64,000 bases of DNA from Hypericum androsaemum. Lineage: Eukaryota; Streptophyta; Magnoliopsida; Malpighiales; Hypericaceae. The stretch is from assembly GCA_963995505.1 (NCBI GenBank), contig OZ023190.1, positions 5,164,516 through 5,228,515 on the forward strand, given 5' to 3'. The notes under the pieces were generated by a model, which saw nothing but the letters and a program-made list of their open reading frames with translations, was not told the DNA's origin and made no database searches. Positions 45,006-57,229 of this stretch are shown piece by piece (position 1 is the first letter of the stretch; every line of letters starts with the position of its first letter). The position numbers and the translations under genes are program-made.

Positions 45006-46644
45006 AGGGGGGAAGAGAATATACGTCATAACGATGTCATATTATATCTGACCCTTCGAAGTAACAAGTTTTGAGCAGTTCTGGATAATTATCTGGAGGG
45101 TTCGATTAGTAATATTTTGAATTCAATGAGTAATGCAAAATAATTTTAAAATCTTTAAAATTTGATATAATGTAATCGTAGATTTTCTTTTTTAAATTAT
45201 CCATAAATTTTAAAAAATTGAATTCATTAATCACTCTAACTAATTTCTGTCAATGATTTAGTAAGATTACAAAATCTAACTGAATTTCACACAAAAGTCG
45301 ATTAGAGAAACAAGTTCGGTTTTTTTAAAATTTAAAAACTATTTTACTAAGTACTAGATTTTCTAATATATTATATCAAGCTCTAGGGAGAAAGTTGCCA
45401 GTTAAGTAGCCTGAGTTATTCTTAATGTTTTTTGAATTAAGAAAATGACCATATAGTACCACAGCTTATTCGGAATATCCAATTCAGATTTTTTAAAGGT
45501 ATATGTATTAAAAATGCTATGGAATATACAACCTACTTAGTGTGGTATTCTCCTTGCCATGGTGTAAAACGAAATTGCGGCCATCGGCCTCGTCAAAATC
45601 CTACCACCCCAAATCAGATTCTGATTATAAAAATGACCACATAAATACTATGAGTTATCTTCTATGCTTCTTCAAGCCAATTCAAACTCCAAACTATATG
45701 ATCTTTGACTTATAAAAAAAAATATGATCTTTGACTTTTAACTGATGTGGCGACTTCGAAATAACATGAACTTACCATGCATGATTTGTTTGTGTAAAAC
45801 TACCTAATAACACAAGTATAAGATTTGATGGAATTTAAAGATTAAAATCTATATGTAATTTTTGGTGTAAAACTTACCATTAAAAAACAATACATATTAT
45901 CTGAATCACGAAAAATCTTTACCATGAACATTTATAAAATCTCAAATAGCAACTTATGCATTGTGAGATGAAGATGTTTCTTTTAAATTGGCCACATTAG
46001 CAACTTATTCCACGTCATCAAAAGTCGAAGGCTCTAAAAATTGGGGTCAAATCTAGCTTGAGAGATAACTCGCAATACTTATGTAGTCATTTTATATCTA
46101 AAGGTCCTATAACTTAGAATACTTAAGTATGTTTTACTCTTTAATTTTGGTCAAATTTATCATATACCGTAGTCATACATTAATTCGAATTCAGCAATAT
46201 CTAGTCCTTTATACTTCAATTGTTCAAAAGACCCCAATTTGTATTAGTATCTCTAATATTACCTTTTTTTGAAAGAACCCCATATACACCACAATGAACA
46301 AAGTTACACCACAATCACGACAATGAACAAAGTTACACTACAATCACGCGCGTGGATTGGGTTCGTTTGGACTGAAGGCACCGATAACTGCATGCCCTGA
46401 TTCTGACAATAGCAGGTCCTGGTTACGATAATGACATGTCTGATTACTAATAATGGCACGCGATTATGACAATGGTATCCCCAGTTTCTGATAATGGCAT
46501 GTTGGTGATCCCCTGCCATGCGCATGAACTTTTTTTATTTTTGTCCCTGTCTTTTAACTTATTCACAAAAATACCCTCGCTTGTCCTTCACTCCAAACAA
46601 TTCGAATGAGGCCATTCGAGACCCAATCCAACCCCACAATCACG
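45006..46644. other. Intergenic DNA with a short tandem repeat
   Basis: AT-rich, no gene. At 46292-46348 two copies of a roughly 29-bp unit (ACAATGAACAAAGTTACAC and following bases) lie in tandem. From about 46385 to 46505 short TTCTGATAATGGCATG-like phrases recur in degenerate form. Confidence 0.5.
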
Positions 46645-46677
46645 ACAAAGTTAAAATATCACCTCATATATTTTATA

Positions 46678-47011
46678 GGGAAAAGTCTATTTTAGTATCT
46701 TGTGATATCACAAAAAATTACTTTAGTACCCTGTGGTAAAAAATCTATCAATCGAGTCAAACCGCATCCAATTAATATCACTTAGATCCACGGGCAGCTT
46801 CTCGGACCTACCCAAACCGAGTTGATTGAAACAACGTCGTTTTAGTAACAACTCGACACGCCACGTCACATTTTCTAGCATACTTATAAACATGACATGG
46901 CATGGTGACAAATATCAAAATAGTCAATAATTTATTCATAATATTTCAAAAAAACCCATATCATTTATCCCTCTTATACTTTCTATCTTCCTCTGTCTCC
47001 TTCCCTCCCCC

Positions 47012-47046
<35 letters not shown>

Positions 47047-47945
47047 ACCACCCCCCCCCTCTCCACCTCCTATTTCTCCCAAGCCCTGAGTCAATAAAGT
47101 TACGAGCTCCAGAGAAGGAAAATGAGGACGACCCAAAAAACCCATTAGAGAGGAGCACCGTCCATCATCATCTCTGGATATGGCGACGCCTGTCTTCGTG
47201 GCCAATACATCGCCCACGGCTCCAACCCCCCATCATTTCTGCCACAGAACTGTCCACCATCGCCACCTCCCTCTTCTTCCTCCTCGTGGGAGCCAAACTT
47301 CGCACCGGTAGCGGTCGTCTCGATCGGCAGGGCTCGCTCGGCCCTTTTTCCAGAACCCTCTTCTCGGCCTCGTGTCGGTGAGGGACCACACCGAGAAGGA
47401 TGAAGTTATAGAGTTGGACTTAGAGGAATACACCGTTGTGGATATCCTGGGAGGAGCCGACACTGACCATGAACGACATTTTAGGGGACTTGGAGCAGGA
47501 TATTAGGGTTAATTTGTGTGGTGGTGGGGGAATTTGATATAGGCGGTGGAGGATATTAGGGTTAATTTGAAGATTCGATTTTTAGGAAGGAGAAGGGTTG
47601 GGTAAGAAGATGATTGATAGTGTGTACGATTAGATTTTTAATATTAAATTGGGTAAATGATGATTTTATAAAATATTATAAATAAATTAGTGACTATTTT
47701 TATATTTACCACCTTGCCATGTCATGTTTACAAGTGTGGTAGAAAATGTGATGTGATGTGGCATGCTACGTCGTTAATAAAATGACGTCGTTTTAATCAA
47801 CTTGGTTAGGACACGTCCAGGAAGCTGCTCATGGACTTAATAATGTTAATCGGATACGGTTTGACTCGATTGATGAGTTTTTTTATCATATAGTAAGAAA
47901 AATAATTTTTTGCGATAACATATGGTACTAAAATAGATTTTTCCC
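46678..47945. mobile_element. MULE element with about 280-bp TIRs, family A copy 1
   Basis: 1268 bp. Left arm GGGAAAAGTCTATTTTAGTA, GACTCGATTGATGAG-type, CACGGGCAGCTTC and AACGACGTC words return inverted at 47660-47945 ending TAGATTTTTCCC. The 9-bp flanks TATTTTATA (46669-46677) and AATTTTATA (47946-47954) agree at 8 positions, the Mutator-type duplication. The interior (about 46980-47640) is C-rich to GC-rich, includes a long C-run, and has open frames on both strands that resemble no protein I know. It could be captured host DNA. The arms match the start of the element at 63234. Confidence 0.82.
47013..47046 (+). repeat. (C)34 homopolymer
   Basis: An uninterrupted run of 34 C after CTCCCT-type sequence, followed by CACCACC and nine to ten more C. 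Homopolymers of this length are unstable and hard to sequence; the length may be an assembly estimate. Confidence 0.8.
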
Positions 47946-48072
47946 AATTTTATATTCAAACATGAGTTGACTCGTTCAAATTCAAATATCTTTAATATCA
48001 CTAAAATAAACTCCCTACTCCATCCCAAATGATGATTTAATTTAGGAACAAAGTTAAAATATCACCTCATAT

Positions 48073-49799
48073 TTATTGAAAAAGAATGATTAACATCTAG
48101 TTGACGCTTCAAATTCAGCCGTTTATAAACCCATATCTGTTTTTTGGTGGAATATAAACCCATATTTGTTATAAGAGGGCATTTAAGACATCCGGGTAAA
48201 TTTTTTAAATGTTAGTCTCAACTCGAATTTAAAATTAGTCGACTTATTAAGTATTTAAATATAAGATAGATCAACGAAAAAAATATAATAGGATGTTTGA
48301 TTTAATCTCTCTAGTTTGTAAAATTGTACTTGAATGTTCCCGTCTTTACAATCTCCGTTAAATTTGCTCTGACCAAAATTTCACGTGACATTTCTCCACG
48401 ATGAGGGTAAGTTCTAGACGATGAGTCGATGACCGTCTGCTCAAAAGATTGTGTATTGAGAAATTGGTGAAATAAGTATGTTGTTGGTAGGATTTCTCCT
48501 CAAAAAATATACTGGCATGCTTGATTTAGTCTCTCTAAATTACACTCGCGTTGAATACTAAATTTTCATCAAATTATGATTACGTTCGTGGTTGGTAGGA
48601 ATTGAGGATTTTTTGGCAAAAAATTACTAAATTTTCAAAAATGGATACCAACTTTACAATTTTCATAAATTGGTAGTTCTAAAGAAAAAAGAAAAGAATG
48701 CAGCACATTTCTTGTATACAAATTGTCTACTGCAGGGGGATTGGTTTTATCGCCATTCATATGTACTAATTAAAAGGTAAATATATAAATTTATATCTTA
48801 AAATTTTTTCATTTAATATTATTAAATGAACCTCTTAAACATCGCCCACCATCGAACCAACTTCTTGTCCCTCCTAGTATCCAGATTCCAGAGCATATCA
48901 CCTTGCAATAATTGTTTTTTGTAAGTTTGATAATCGAGTATTGTCCCATTTTATTTGAGAAAAAATTAATGATATTTTTTAATTTCGTAAAATTTAATCT
49001 AAAATTTTCTTAAATAAATTCAATTTAGACCAACTATAATTATTTCAATCGTTTCTTTCTAGATTTCATTTTTTTTCTTTGAAATGTACCCTCTCAGTAT
49101 GTGAACAACTACAACGAAAATTTATTCGAAGTATTGCGCTGAAATTTGTACTGTCTCCATTACATTTATAAAACACGAGTCGTGCAATACAAAAATATTA
49201 GGTTAGAATATTTGTATCACACATTTTCGGTAAAATACAACTTTTACGTTAAAAAAAATTGTATAACACAACAACGTGTAGCAAAAAACACATTTAGCTT
49301 GTGATATAATTTGACTAATGTTCAGAATTCAAATATTGACGATATAAACTTTACCAAAAACACAACTATTTTAAGTTAATGTACTGCAAACGTGCCTTTT
49401 GAACTACAGCCATTTATCATTCACGTTCGCCATGATAGCGCATTACTTCAACCTCGGATGATAATGAGATACAGAAATGAATAATTCATTTTTTCCCAAA
49501 ATTAAAATAAATAAATAAATTCACTGAGAACTGATCACGACGATTAACTAATTAACTCTTAATTAAATTCCTATTAAACCTGACGATTTTCACCGAAAAC
49601 TGAACTAACGAGCCATAATATTCCCAACAATATACATTCTCCTAATCTCTAATCTTCCAATTGAGCCAAAAAAAAATCTCTCATCTTCCATAATCATTTA
49701 CATAAAAAAAACTTATCAAATATCCACATTTTAATACCTTTCCCCGTCGACAAACCCAGCCGGTGCACACATTGGGAACCAAACGACCGATCGTCCGTC
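48073..49799. other. Intergenic DNA, no gene seen
   Basis: AT-rich, no protein resemblance. Two similar phrases of about 45 bp (around 48290 and 48510: ATGTTTGATTTAATCTCTCT and ATGCTTGATTTAGTCTCTCT) indicate a local duplication about 220 bp apart. Confidence 0.45.
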
Positions 49800-50571
49800 C
49801 ATCATTGATCATGCAGGAGCCGCCGGCGACGAGGAAGACCATCTCTGGGACACCGGCAGCCACAAGCAATGCTCGTCCCCGGCCATCAGCGAGTCGATGA
49901 TCGGCTTAATGACCCCTCCCCGACTTATGCCATGACCGACGTGAAGACCAGCAGGAGAAGCGTCATTCCCCCGAACGCAGCCTCCTGGTCCGGCCGCCAC
50001 AGAGAGGACAACCCCAGGGAGACCACTTGCAATGGGAGACAGACGATCACGGCGATGGCCAATCCGTAAATACGCGACCTGAGGCCCTTGTTGATGACAC
50101 CACCTTGAGACAGGAGAGGGAGAAGCATAGGCAGTACCATCCGGAGAAGGCCCAGAAGATGATGGTGCTTATGAGAGGGTACCCGCAACCCGTCCGGATG
50201 GAGCCGAGTTCGAGGCCGGAGACGTAGAGGGCGACGATCTGGCAGGCGAGGACGGGGAGGCACGTGGCGAAGATGAAGACGAGGGCCCAGGACCTACTCG
50301 GGGTGGTCTTCTTGACGGACCAGAGGGCGTTGAAGTTTTGGAGATGGCGGGAGGTGCGCGACTTTAGGGTTAAGAAGAACACGAATGCCAAGCTTATTAA
50401 AGACATCACGAAGATTCCTAAGAGGAGTCCGAACGTCATCAAATCTATCAATGAGGTGAGGAGGATTGGCGTTAGGGGCAAATCTAACGGGCATGGATTC
50501 AATGGGAACAAAGTAGTTCCCACCCATAAGTACTCAAGAGAGTGAAAGGATAATTTAGGCAACAAAATCAT
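49800..50571 (-). pseudogene. Broken multi-pass membrane protein gene
   Basis: Three overlapping frames carry one protein. First part (from 50571): a hydrophobic segment LMTFGLLLGIFVMSLISLAF, then RTSRHLQNFNALWSV, then TPSRSWALVFIFATCLPVLA and CQIVALYVSG. After a shift: GVINKGLRSRIYGLAIAVIV, CLPLQVVSLGLSSLWRPDQE and AAFGGMTLLLL. After a second shift: GGVIKPIIDSLMAGDE. This matches, from memory, an uncharacterised plant membrane protein family with about seven hydrophobic segments. Between NALWSV and KKTTPSRSW a stretch covering one or two membrane segments seems missing. Two frameshifts and this gap argue for a pseudogene, unless unrecognised introns explain them. Confidence 0.55.
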
Positions 50572-50725
50572 ATTCAGAGATAATATTAGAACATTAGCAA
50601 AAGCAAAGGAGAGAGGAATAATTAATTAGTTCCCTTAAACCCAAAACTCTACTATTGGTTGACTCTTCACATTCTTCTTCCTTTCAAAATTCAAAATTAT
50701 CCACTCAAGAAAACCGATGGTCTTC

Positions 50726-50991
50726 AAAATACGATCCGGAGTTGACCTGAATTTTGGGTCATACTCTGGGTCAACCAGTCTGACTAGACAGACCACTGGT
50801 CGGACCGAATATGTACTTTTTTATTTAAAAAAATTTGGGTGAAGCACCCTAGGTTGGTCAGATTTTTGGTCTGACTATCTGGTCCGACCAAATTTAGTTC
50901 GGTTTGCAAGGTAACTATTTTTGGGTCAAAATTCGGTATGCCTTTACACTCGTATCCTGGTTCGACCAATTAGACCGCATATTTTAAAATT
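50726..50991. mobile_element. Possible hAT-MITE relic
   Basis: Rich in GGTCGGACC/GGTCCGACC/GGTCTGAC words like the MITE at 13466-13932, with TTCAAAATACGATCCGG near the left and its rough inverse CCGCATATTTTAAAATTCGG at the right. No clear target duplication. Probably a degraded relative of that family. Confidence 0.4.
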
Positions 50992-50996
50992 CGGAG

Positions 50997-51690
50997 GGCG
51001 ATGACACATAAACCACTATTTGCAAACATGCTAACCACTATACCAATATCACTACACATGCAAAGCAATATCACTACATATGAAAACAAATATAACTATA
51101 TATGAAAACCACTATCGCTACACATGCAAACAAATATCACTACATACAAAAACCAATATCCCAACATTCGAAAACTAATATCACTACACATGCAAACTAA
51201 TATCGCTACATATAAAAATTACTATCGCTACACATGCAAACCAATATCACTATATACGAAAACCAATATCCCAACATACGAAAACCAATATCCCAACATA
51301 CGAAAACTAATATACGAAAACCAATATCCGAAAACCAATATATGAAAATTACTATATACGAAAATCAGTATCACTAAACACGCAAACCATTATCACTCGA
51401 CATGGAAATCAGCGTCAATTAACATGCTAACCAGTACCAGTGAACATGCGAACCACTATCACCACAAGTGCAAACCACTATCAGTAAACATGCTAACCGC
51501 TATAAGTAAACATGTGAACCAATATCATTAAATATAAAAAGCAATATCATTACATTTGCAAACCAGTATCATTAAATATGAAAACCAATGTCATTACATC
51601 TAAAAACCAGTATCACTACATCTGAAAACTACTATCATTACATCCAAAAATCAGTATCAGTATACAAATATACCAATACAAAAAATACTA
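50997..51690. repeat. Degenerate minisatellite, about 20-bp unit
   Basis: Roughly 690 bp of tandem, variable 18-22 bp units on the theme CACTACATATGAAAACCAAT (variants ACATGCAAACCAATATC, CAACATACGAAAACCAATATCC). About 30-35 units. The unit mutates in blocks: the centre is rich in ACGAAAACCAATATCC, the right half in TCATTACAT. Open frames across it are by-products of the repeat. Confidence 0.85.
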
Positions 51691-51723
51691 TTGTACAAAT
51701 ACAAAAATATCATGGTGGTAAAC

Positions 51724-51898
51724 ATGATGTTCATGATGTTTATGGCACGGACGGAGCCGAAGAGATAGCAGAAGAGGCCGTCAGTGGCGGCGTCGAGAAC
51801 GTTGGTGCGGACAGAGCAGGCCAGATCATGGCGAAGCCGAGCTACATGGAGAAGACAATGTAGGTGGAGAAGAGAAGGAAGGTGTTGTCGACGGCGTA
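51724..51898 (-). pseudogene. Rearranged AMT1 ammonium-transporter gene fragment
   Basis: The minus strand reads YAVDNTFLLFSTYIVFSM, stop, LGFAMIW; then, in another frame, TNVLDAATDGLFCYLFG; then SVRAINIMNIM. AMT1 proteins have these blocks in the first two or three membrane helices, but in the order YAVDNTYLLFSAYLVFSMQL, GFAMLCAGSVRA-NTMNIM, LTNVLDAAAGGLFYYLFG. Here the SVRA-NIMNIM block follows the NVLDAA block instead of preceding it, and a Gln codon is TAG. AMT1 proteins import ammonium at the plasma membrane; this 175-bp piece cannot. The upstream part (RTTFNGKKFDADLACFQ) is not AMT-like. Confidence 0.7.
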
Positions 51899-52059
51899 CC
51901 GAAAAAAGAAAAAAAATGAAGAGAAGAAGAGTGGCGGGAGGGGGTACCTGGAAGCAGGCGAGATCGGCGTCGAACTTCTTCCCATTGAAGGTGGTTCTGG
52001 CGAACAAGAATGAGAAGAGAGGCGAAGGGGAGAAGGAGTTGGGTTTACGGTTAGAGAGA

Positions 52060-52061
<2 letters not shown>

Positions 52062-52090
<29 letters not shown>
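52062..52090 (+). repeat. (G)29 homopolymer
   Basis: A run of 29 G after GAGAGAGA. It mirrors in character the C-run inside the MULE element at 46.7-47.9 kb; on the minus strand it is likewise a C-run upstream of a gene fragment. Confidence 0.8.
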
Positions 52091-52181
52091 AAGTGACCAG
52101 GAAAGAGAGGGGAAGAGAGAAAAAAATGGGTGGCGGAATTAATGTGGGTAGAATCTTAGTTGGCACTTTTTTGGATATATG

Positions 52182-55100
52182 ATTAAAAATACTCTTCGTG
52201 TGATATTGACCATCAGATTAATTTTTTAATTAAAAAATGGATCCAAGAGCCCTGAATCAATCCCCTCAGTGGGGACAACTTTTTAGTAGTCTCCACTCAA
52301 TCCAAATTTACCCTGTGGCACCCCACCTCGCTATGACGGTGATTCTTTCAATGATGGTCAAATGCGACGTTGAAAGACATGGCATGGGAATTAATTTGGA
52401 TGGGGGGAGAGAAGAGAATCAAATTTCGAGATGACAAATTTCTCTCACCTTGATTGGGCCAGCCGGCGGGAAAAACTAGGCTGGTTCCACCAGTGGAAGG
52501 GGATATTGTTCTGGTTTTGGAAATGATTGGAAGAGAGAGAATGTGAGTGCTAAGGGGGAAGAATATTGGGGAATTTTTAAGAGAGAGGATATTTGGTTTG
52601 TGGTATTTTAACGGGTAACGAGTGAATGAGTGCTTTGATTTAACTATCTTTATTACTATTTTACGACATAAGTTGAATTAATATAAGGATGTACATTAAT
52701 TCTGGAAAAATGAGTGCTTTGATTTTGGGTTGTGTTGGTTCACCTTTGAGGTTTTGGACTGGAAAAACATGCGGAGCGATCATGTATTACTTGGTACATA
52801 GAGTTTACATCTATCTCTATATATATATAATAGTTACGTTTTTGAATCAAATACAACCCAACTCATTTGAATTTTTCTGGTACAATGTGTTACCTTTTCT
52901 GATTCGAATATAACTCTTTCATGGATTTTTGTTGTTGTTGCAAAAGTACCCCTTGCAATTTAATTGTAAAAATATTCCCAATTCAAAGCCCTTATAAACA
53001 ATAAATTATGACAAGGCAAGTTGTGTGCCGTTGAATTTGAATCATCCGCCTCCCTCACTTCTCGATCAAAGGGACAATGAATTCCAAATGTTAACATCCA
53101 CTCTCCACGATCACATGAAAGTAGTAATCTGACCGAACTTCGAATTTCTTGTAGTTGCAAAACTCTAAACTCTATTTGAGAATGTTATGCTCAAAGATGG
53201 AGAGAAGAGAATGCTTTTGAAGTGTGAGTTGTAGTTTTTTGCATCGAATGAGGTTGTCCCATTTTATAGGCTCGATGAGACCTCCAACAAACAAATTTGA
53301 GTTAATGACAACCAATAATCTTTCTATTAACTTAACAGTTACTGTAGCAACAAAATCTCATATTTACTTTGTTGTTGCTTGATTTGACTAACACATTTAT
53401 AATTCAAAATGTCAATTTTTGAAGGAAAGAAGAAAGTTTCGGCCAAAACTAGAACAACAAATCCAACCCATGTCCAAAAAATATATGCCCCAAACTAAAA
53501 GAATTCCCACGAATCCACGAGCACACGACCTGCGACCCTCGGCCCTTAGCATGGTCCCTTGTCGACGCGAATCATTGGTGAAATCTTAAGCGATTGGAGA
53601 AAAACTTTAAGATCTTGATCCTAACATCTTGAACAAGATTCTGAGGGTGAAGATCTTATTTGGTGGTCTCTAAGGTTATCTATGTGACACAATTTTAGAA
53701 ACTACAAATATGAGGTACGAATTAAATAGATAGCGAGGAACTCAAGCACTCAAGATTGAAGGGAAAGATGAGGAGCTGAGTCTAGGACACGGAAGTTTTG
53801 ACAAAAAAAAAGAGGTAGTCTAAGAGTTGAGTTGATAGCTTAGAGAGGAACTAGCACGTATAAGGTAACTCAAATTTTTGTCTTGCCATAATTTTGTGTT
53901 ACTTGTTAATTATGTGTAATTGATGTATATATTGCTCGAATTTTGCTTCGTGTGATTATTATTAGTTTTTTTTCTTCTCGTTTGTTTCCATTTTTGGTTC
54001 CATTTTTGTCTCGTTTGATTTTGTGTTGCTTTTGTTAGGTAGAGAAATCTAGTTATTACATTTGTATGCTATTTGATGATGTGGTGTGATTGCCTTAGCA
54101 TGTATAGGAGATCGTTAATAACACATTTTTGGACTCCATTGGGGGTGTGTACGAAGTCAGTAGATAATTAGCGGTATGTATGTTCAAGTTGATGATGAGC
54201 GTATAAATTGTTGTCTAGAAATTTCGGATAGGAGGATGAATTTTAGTGTAGCACGAAATTTGAAGGATCTTGTGAAGATTCTTTCAGATAAAGTTCGACC
54301 TTCTGAATAAATTTGCGAGAACAATGGGTCTGTGAACACTTGCCGTCAGGATACAATCACGCTCTTAACACTGTAATCGAGTTCAAGGTTTGTACGACCT
54401 TGACTTGATCAAGAACACGCTATTTGGATTCTGATGATGCTTTAGTAGGTGTAGGAAGGAAGAATTTTTGTTAGAAAATGAGAACATGTTAATTGCTATT
54501 TATAGGGGTTTGGATTCATCATTTGAGCCTCTTCATCATCCATAAACGTTTCTGGAATGTTCATGAATGGTGGCTTATGGGTTTGGGTCACTTTTCTTGA
54601 ATTTAAACTCAAGAGACGCGAAGTTTGAATCTGTCTGAGTAACTACCGACCGCAAGTTGTAAGAAAAAAGTTTCAGAAATTAATTTCTGGCGGGTGCCAA
54701 TGAACTTGCAGCCGCAAGTTCATGGAACAACGCTCTCGAAAATTAATTTATGGCGGGCAGCTTTGAAAATATCCAACATAAATTTTGTGGGCTCACGGAA
54801 GGATATATCCTTATTCTTATTTTGTGACTCATAATACGTATAGACCAAAGTTATACGTTCTGCTGGAGCAGAGTAGTACTTGTTTTTTAACCGTGGGAAT
54901 CCAACCATACACTAGAGAAAACTCGAGAGTTTTAGTCGGCTATCATGTCTGGAGTATTGGTCGAGAGTCGTGTTTAGAGTTTTCGATGAAGTGTCTTGTT
55001 TAAAATTTCAGTATTGTATTGTATTTTGGTCATGGAGCTGAGGTTATTGTATGTACATTTATGGTCATTTCTGTGTTAAGATGTGATATATATGTGGATG

Positions 55101-57096
55101 TAAGATAGAATTAGACAACTTACTAAGTTGTATAACTTAAAAAATGAGTTGTTTGTTTTAGATATTTTAGGTGTGAATCGAGAACTAGAGTAAGTCTAGA
55201 CATTTACTTCTAAAAAAAGTCTAGAGACAAGAGCATGTATCTATATCAATCATTTCTATTAACGATGTTTGCGTGGGTTTATCACGAGTTAACTCAAGAG
55301 TTACATAAGCTTCTTATTTTTCATAGTAATTCTTGCTATCATAGCATGTTTGACTAGTCTCCACATAATAAAAAAATTTCAACGGGTAAACACTTAATAA
55401 GTGAATAATTTCGTCTCATCTGAATATAAAATTCAGTTAGCATTGTTGTATACTTCTGAATACAATGAATATCCATAATGTACGATATATATGTATCAAT
55501 ATTTTATTACTTCAGGTCATCCTAATAAACAATATTGAGATTATGAGTATATATAATCTTCACTTTCTTAAATATAATCATCTCATAACTCTATTTCTCA
55601 TTGAGTTTATCCCAAATTATGCTCATCGTGTGGAATTAATCTAAAAAAATATTATAGCAATTGCATGACTAATAATGGTCATATTTAGTCCCCATTATTT
55701 CTACTCATCGAATTCATCTGCTCAAAGTTGACAATTTTCAAATAGCAATCCTTAATCTATCAAATAGTAGACTTAATCAACCATGTATAACGTGGAGCGA
55801 AATTGATCAATATAACAGGAATTAATAATATTGACTGTACACAAACTCATATACATGAGATATTTTAGCCACAAATGTCCAATTATGCATGATACCGCAT
55901 ATAAATTTTATTAGTCTTCTTACTTCACCTAAATGCTCACTTGAGGTTAGCATAAACTAAAATCTCTACTTAGTAATCGGTAATTTCATAGTCTGACCAA
56001 GTCTAGTTGAGTAATGACTAATAATTTTTTTAGATATCCAGCTTTATTAAAATAAAAAGAAAAGAAAAAATTACACAAAAAATGAACTCATAAAAGACCC
56101 TAGCTATCTCATAGACATGTAACCAGTGAAACTCAAAAGTACTAGCCAAATGCCCTTTGCTTGTTCCACGCTATTGCAACATGTTGAAAATGGCTTTATA
56201 CAGTGAGAAAAACATTAAAATTAATTAAAATATTTACATGAATTCATGTAACAGAAAAATAAATATGATTTTAATGACCGTCTCACAAATTTAAATAAAT
56301 TGAACTTTTGAAATTAAATTATTTTCTAACTCATAATGGTTGTATTTTTATTTAATAAATAACATGCTATTACAAACAAAAACTAAAAGTATGTGAAATG
56401 ATGCTCTAAAACTAACTAATTGAAATCTGTGCTAAAAAATTATCACTACATACAAACACAATGTCAATGTGTGGCAGAGGTGGCAGAAACGCTCACAATG
56501 CTGCTGATATTGATGAGGTACTTAGTCAGCTTGCAATATTGTGTGCGGATATTATTTCCTAGGCGAGGCTGAAGAGTTTGAGGAGTATCCAACGTCTGGC
56601 ACTAAATATTATCAAGGTAACTAATCCCGCTTAGATGAGAATTGTTTGGAATTTACTTAATCAAGAAAGATTTATTTTCATCATCCCAATTGAGACCGGA
56701 TGTTCAATCATGATCTGGGAGAGATAATTGCTATTGTCAATATTTCACCCTGCGTCCATTAATACCGTGGTGAATGGTACCGACATATGCTTTTTGTTGA
56801 AAGGTTGGTGACACCATATGTTAACAAATGGCGTCATTTTCGTTATTGTTATTTTCGATCAAGATGTGGCTACTTATTTTGACTCATATTTTCGTTTGCG
56901 CCGTTATGACTCTATTTAATTTAGATTTATCTAAAGTTTGCTCTATTTTTGCATGGCATCATACAATAGTTATAACTATTAGTTAGATGAGGTTTTTTTT
57001 TGTTTTCTTTCTTTTATAAGCTAATATAGAATATTACAAAAAGAGACTTTGTGCTACTAAAAATTCTAATAGAAAAAAGTGTATCAAAATCTTGTT
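52182..57096. other. Long gene-poor stretch
   Basis: About 4.9 kb, AT-rich, with no protein I recognise on either strand and no terminal repeats I could pair. TA repeats near 52820-52830 and short T- or A-runs occur throughout. The segment near 56030-56190, starting with an A-rich tract (AGATATCCAGCTTTATTAAA and following), resembles the 3' end of an old minus-strand LINE but cannot be confirmed. Confidence 0.45.
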
Positions 57097-57229
57097 GATA
57101 ATATTGCACAACTCAATAAGCTGACTACATATTATCATAAACAAAATAAATGCCAACAAAAAAAATAAAGCATTTGACTCGGTACCTGACAAACATCAAC
57201 CATATCACAATATCAAGTTCAACAAAAAA
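57097..57229. repeat. Dispersed repeat, copy 1 (see 61497)
   Basis: Matches 61497-61612 in the same orientation. Shared words include ATAATATT, CTCAATAA, GACTACATATTA and CATAAACAAA, and ACAATATCAAGTTCAA at the end. It lies just before the F-box pseudogene. Confidence 0.5.

Larger units (their letters stand above)
46645..48072. repeat. 25-bp direct repeats bracketing a MULE insertion
   Basis: An identical 25-bp word (beginning ACAAAGTTAAAATATCACCT) occurs at 46645-46669 and 48048-48072, outside and on both sides of the MULE element. It is longer than any target duplication of that element and may be an older local duplication into which the MULE inserted. Confidence 0.6.

Noticed and set aside
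46902..47389. Pro-rich (plus) and Gly-rich (minus) open frames
   Set aside because: They are translations of the C-run and flanking C-rich DNA, so low complexity by construction.
51124..51345. An Asn/Tyr/Lys-rich open frame of 73 codons
   Set aside because: It is a product of the 20-bp minisatellite, not a gene.
50997..51690. CRISPR-like array
   Set aside because: Units are short, contiguous and variable with no constant repeat/unique spacer pattern, and the window is a plant nuclear genome.
53160..54300. Possible LTR or gene remnant suggested by mixed composition
   Set aside because: I could not find paired repeats, a primer-binding site or any protein similarity.
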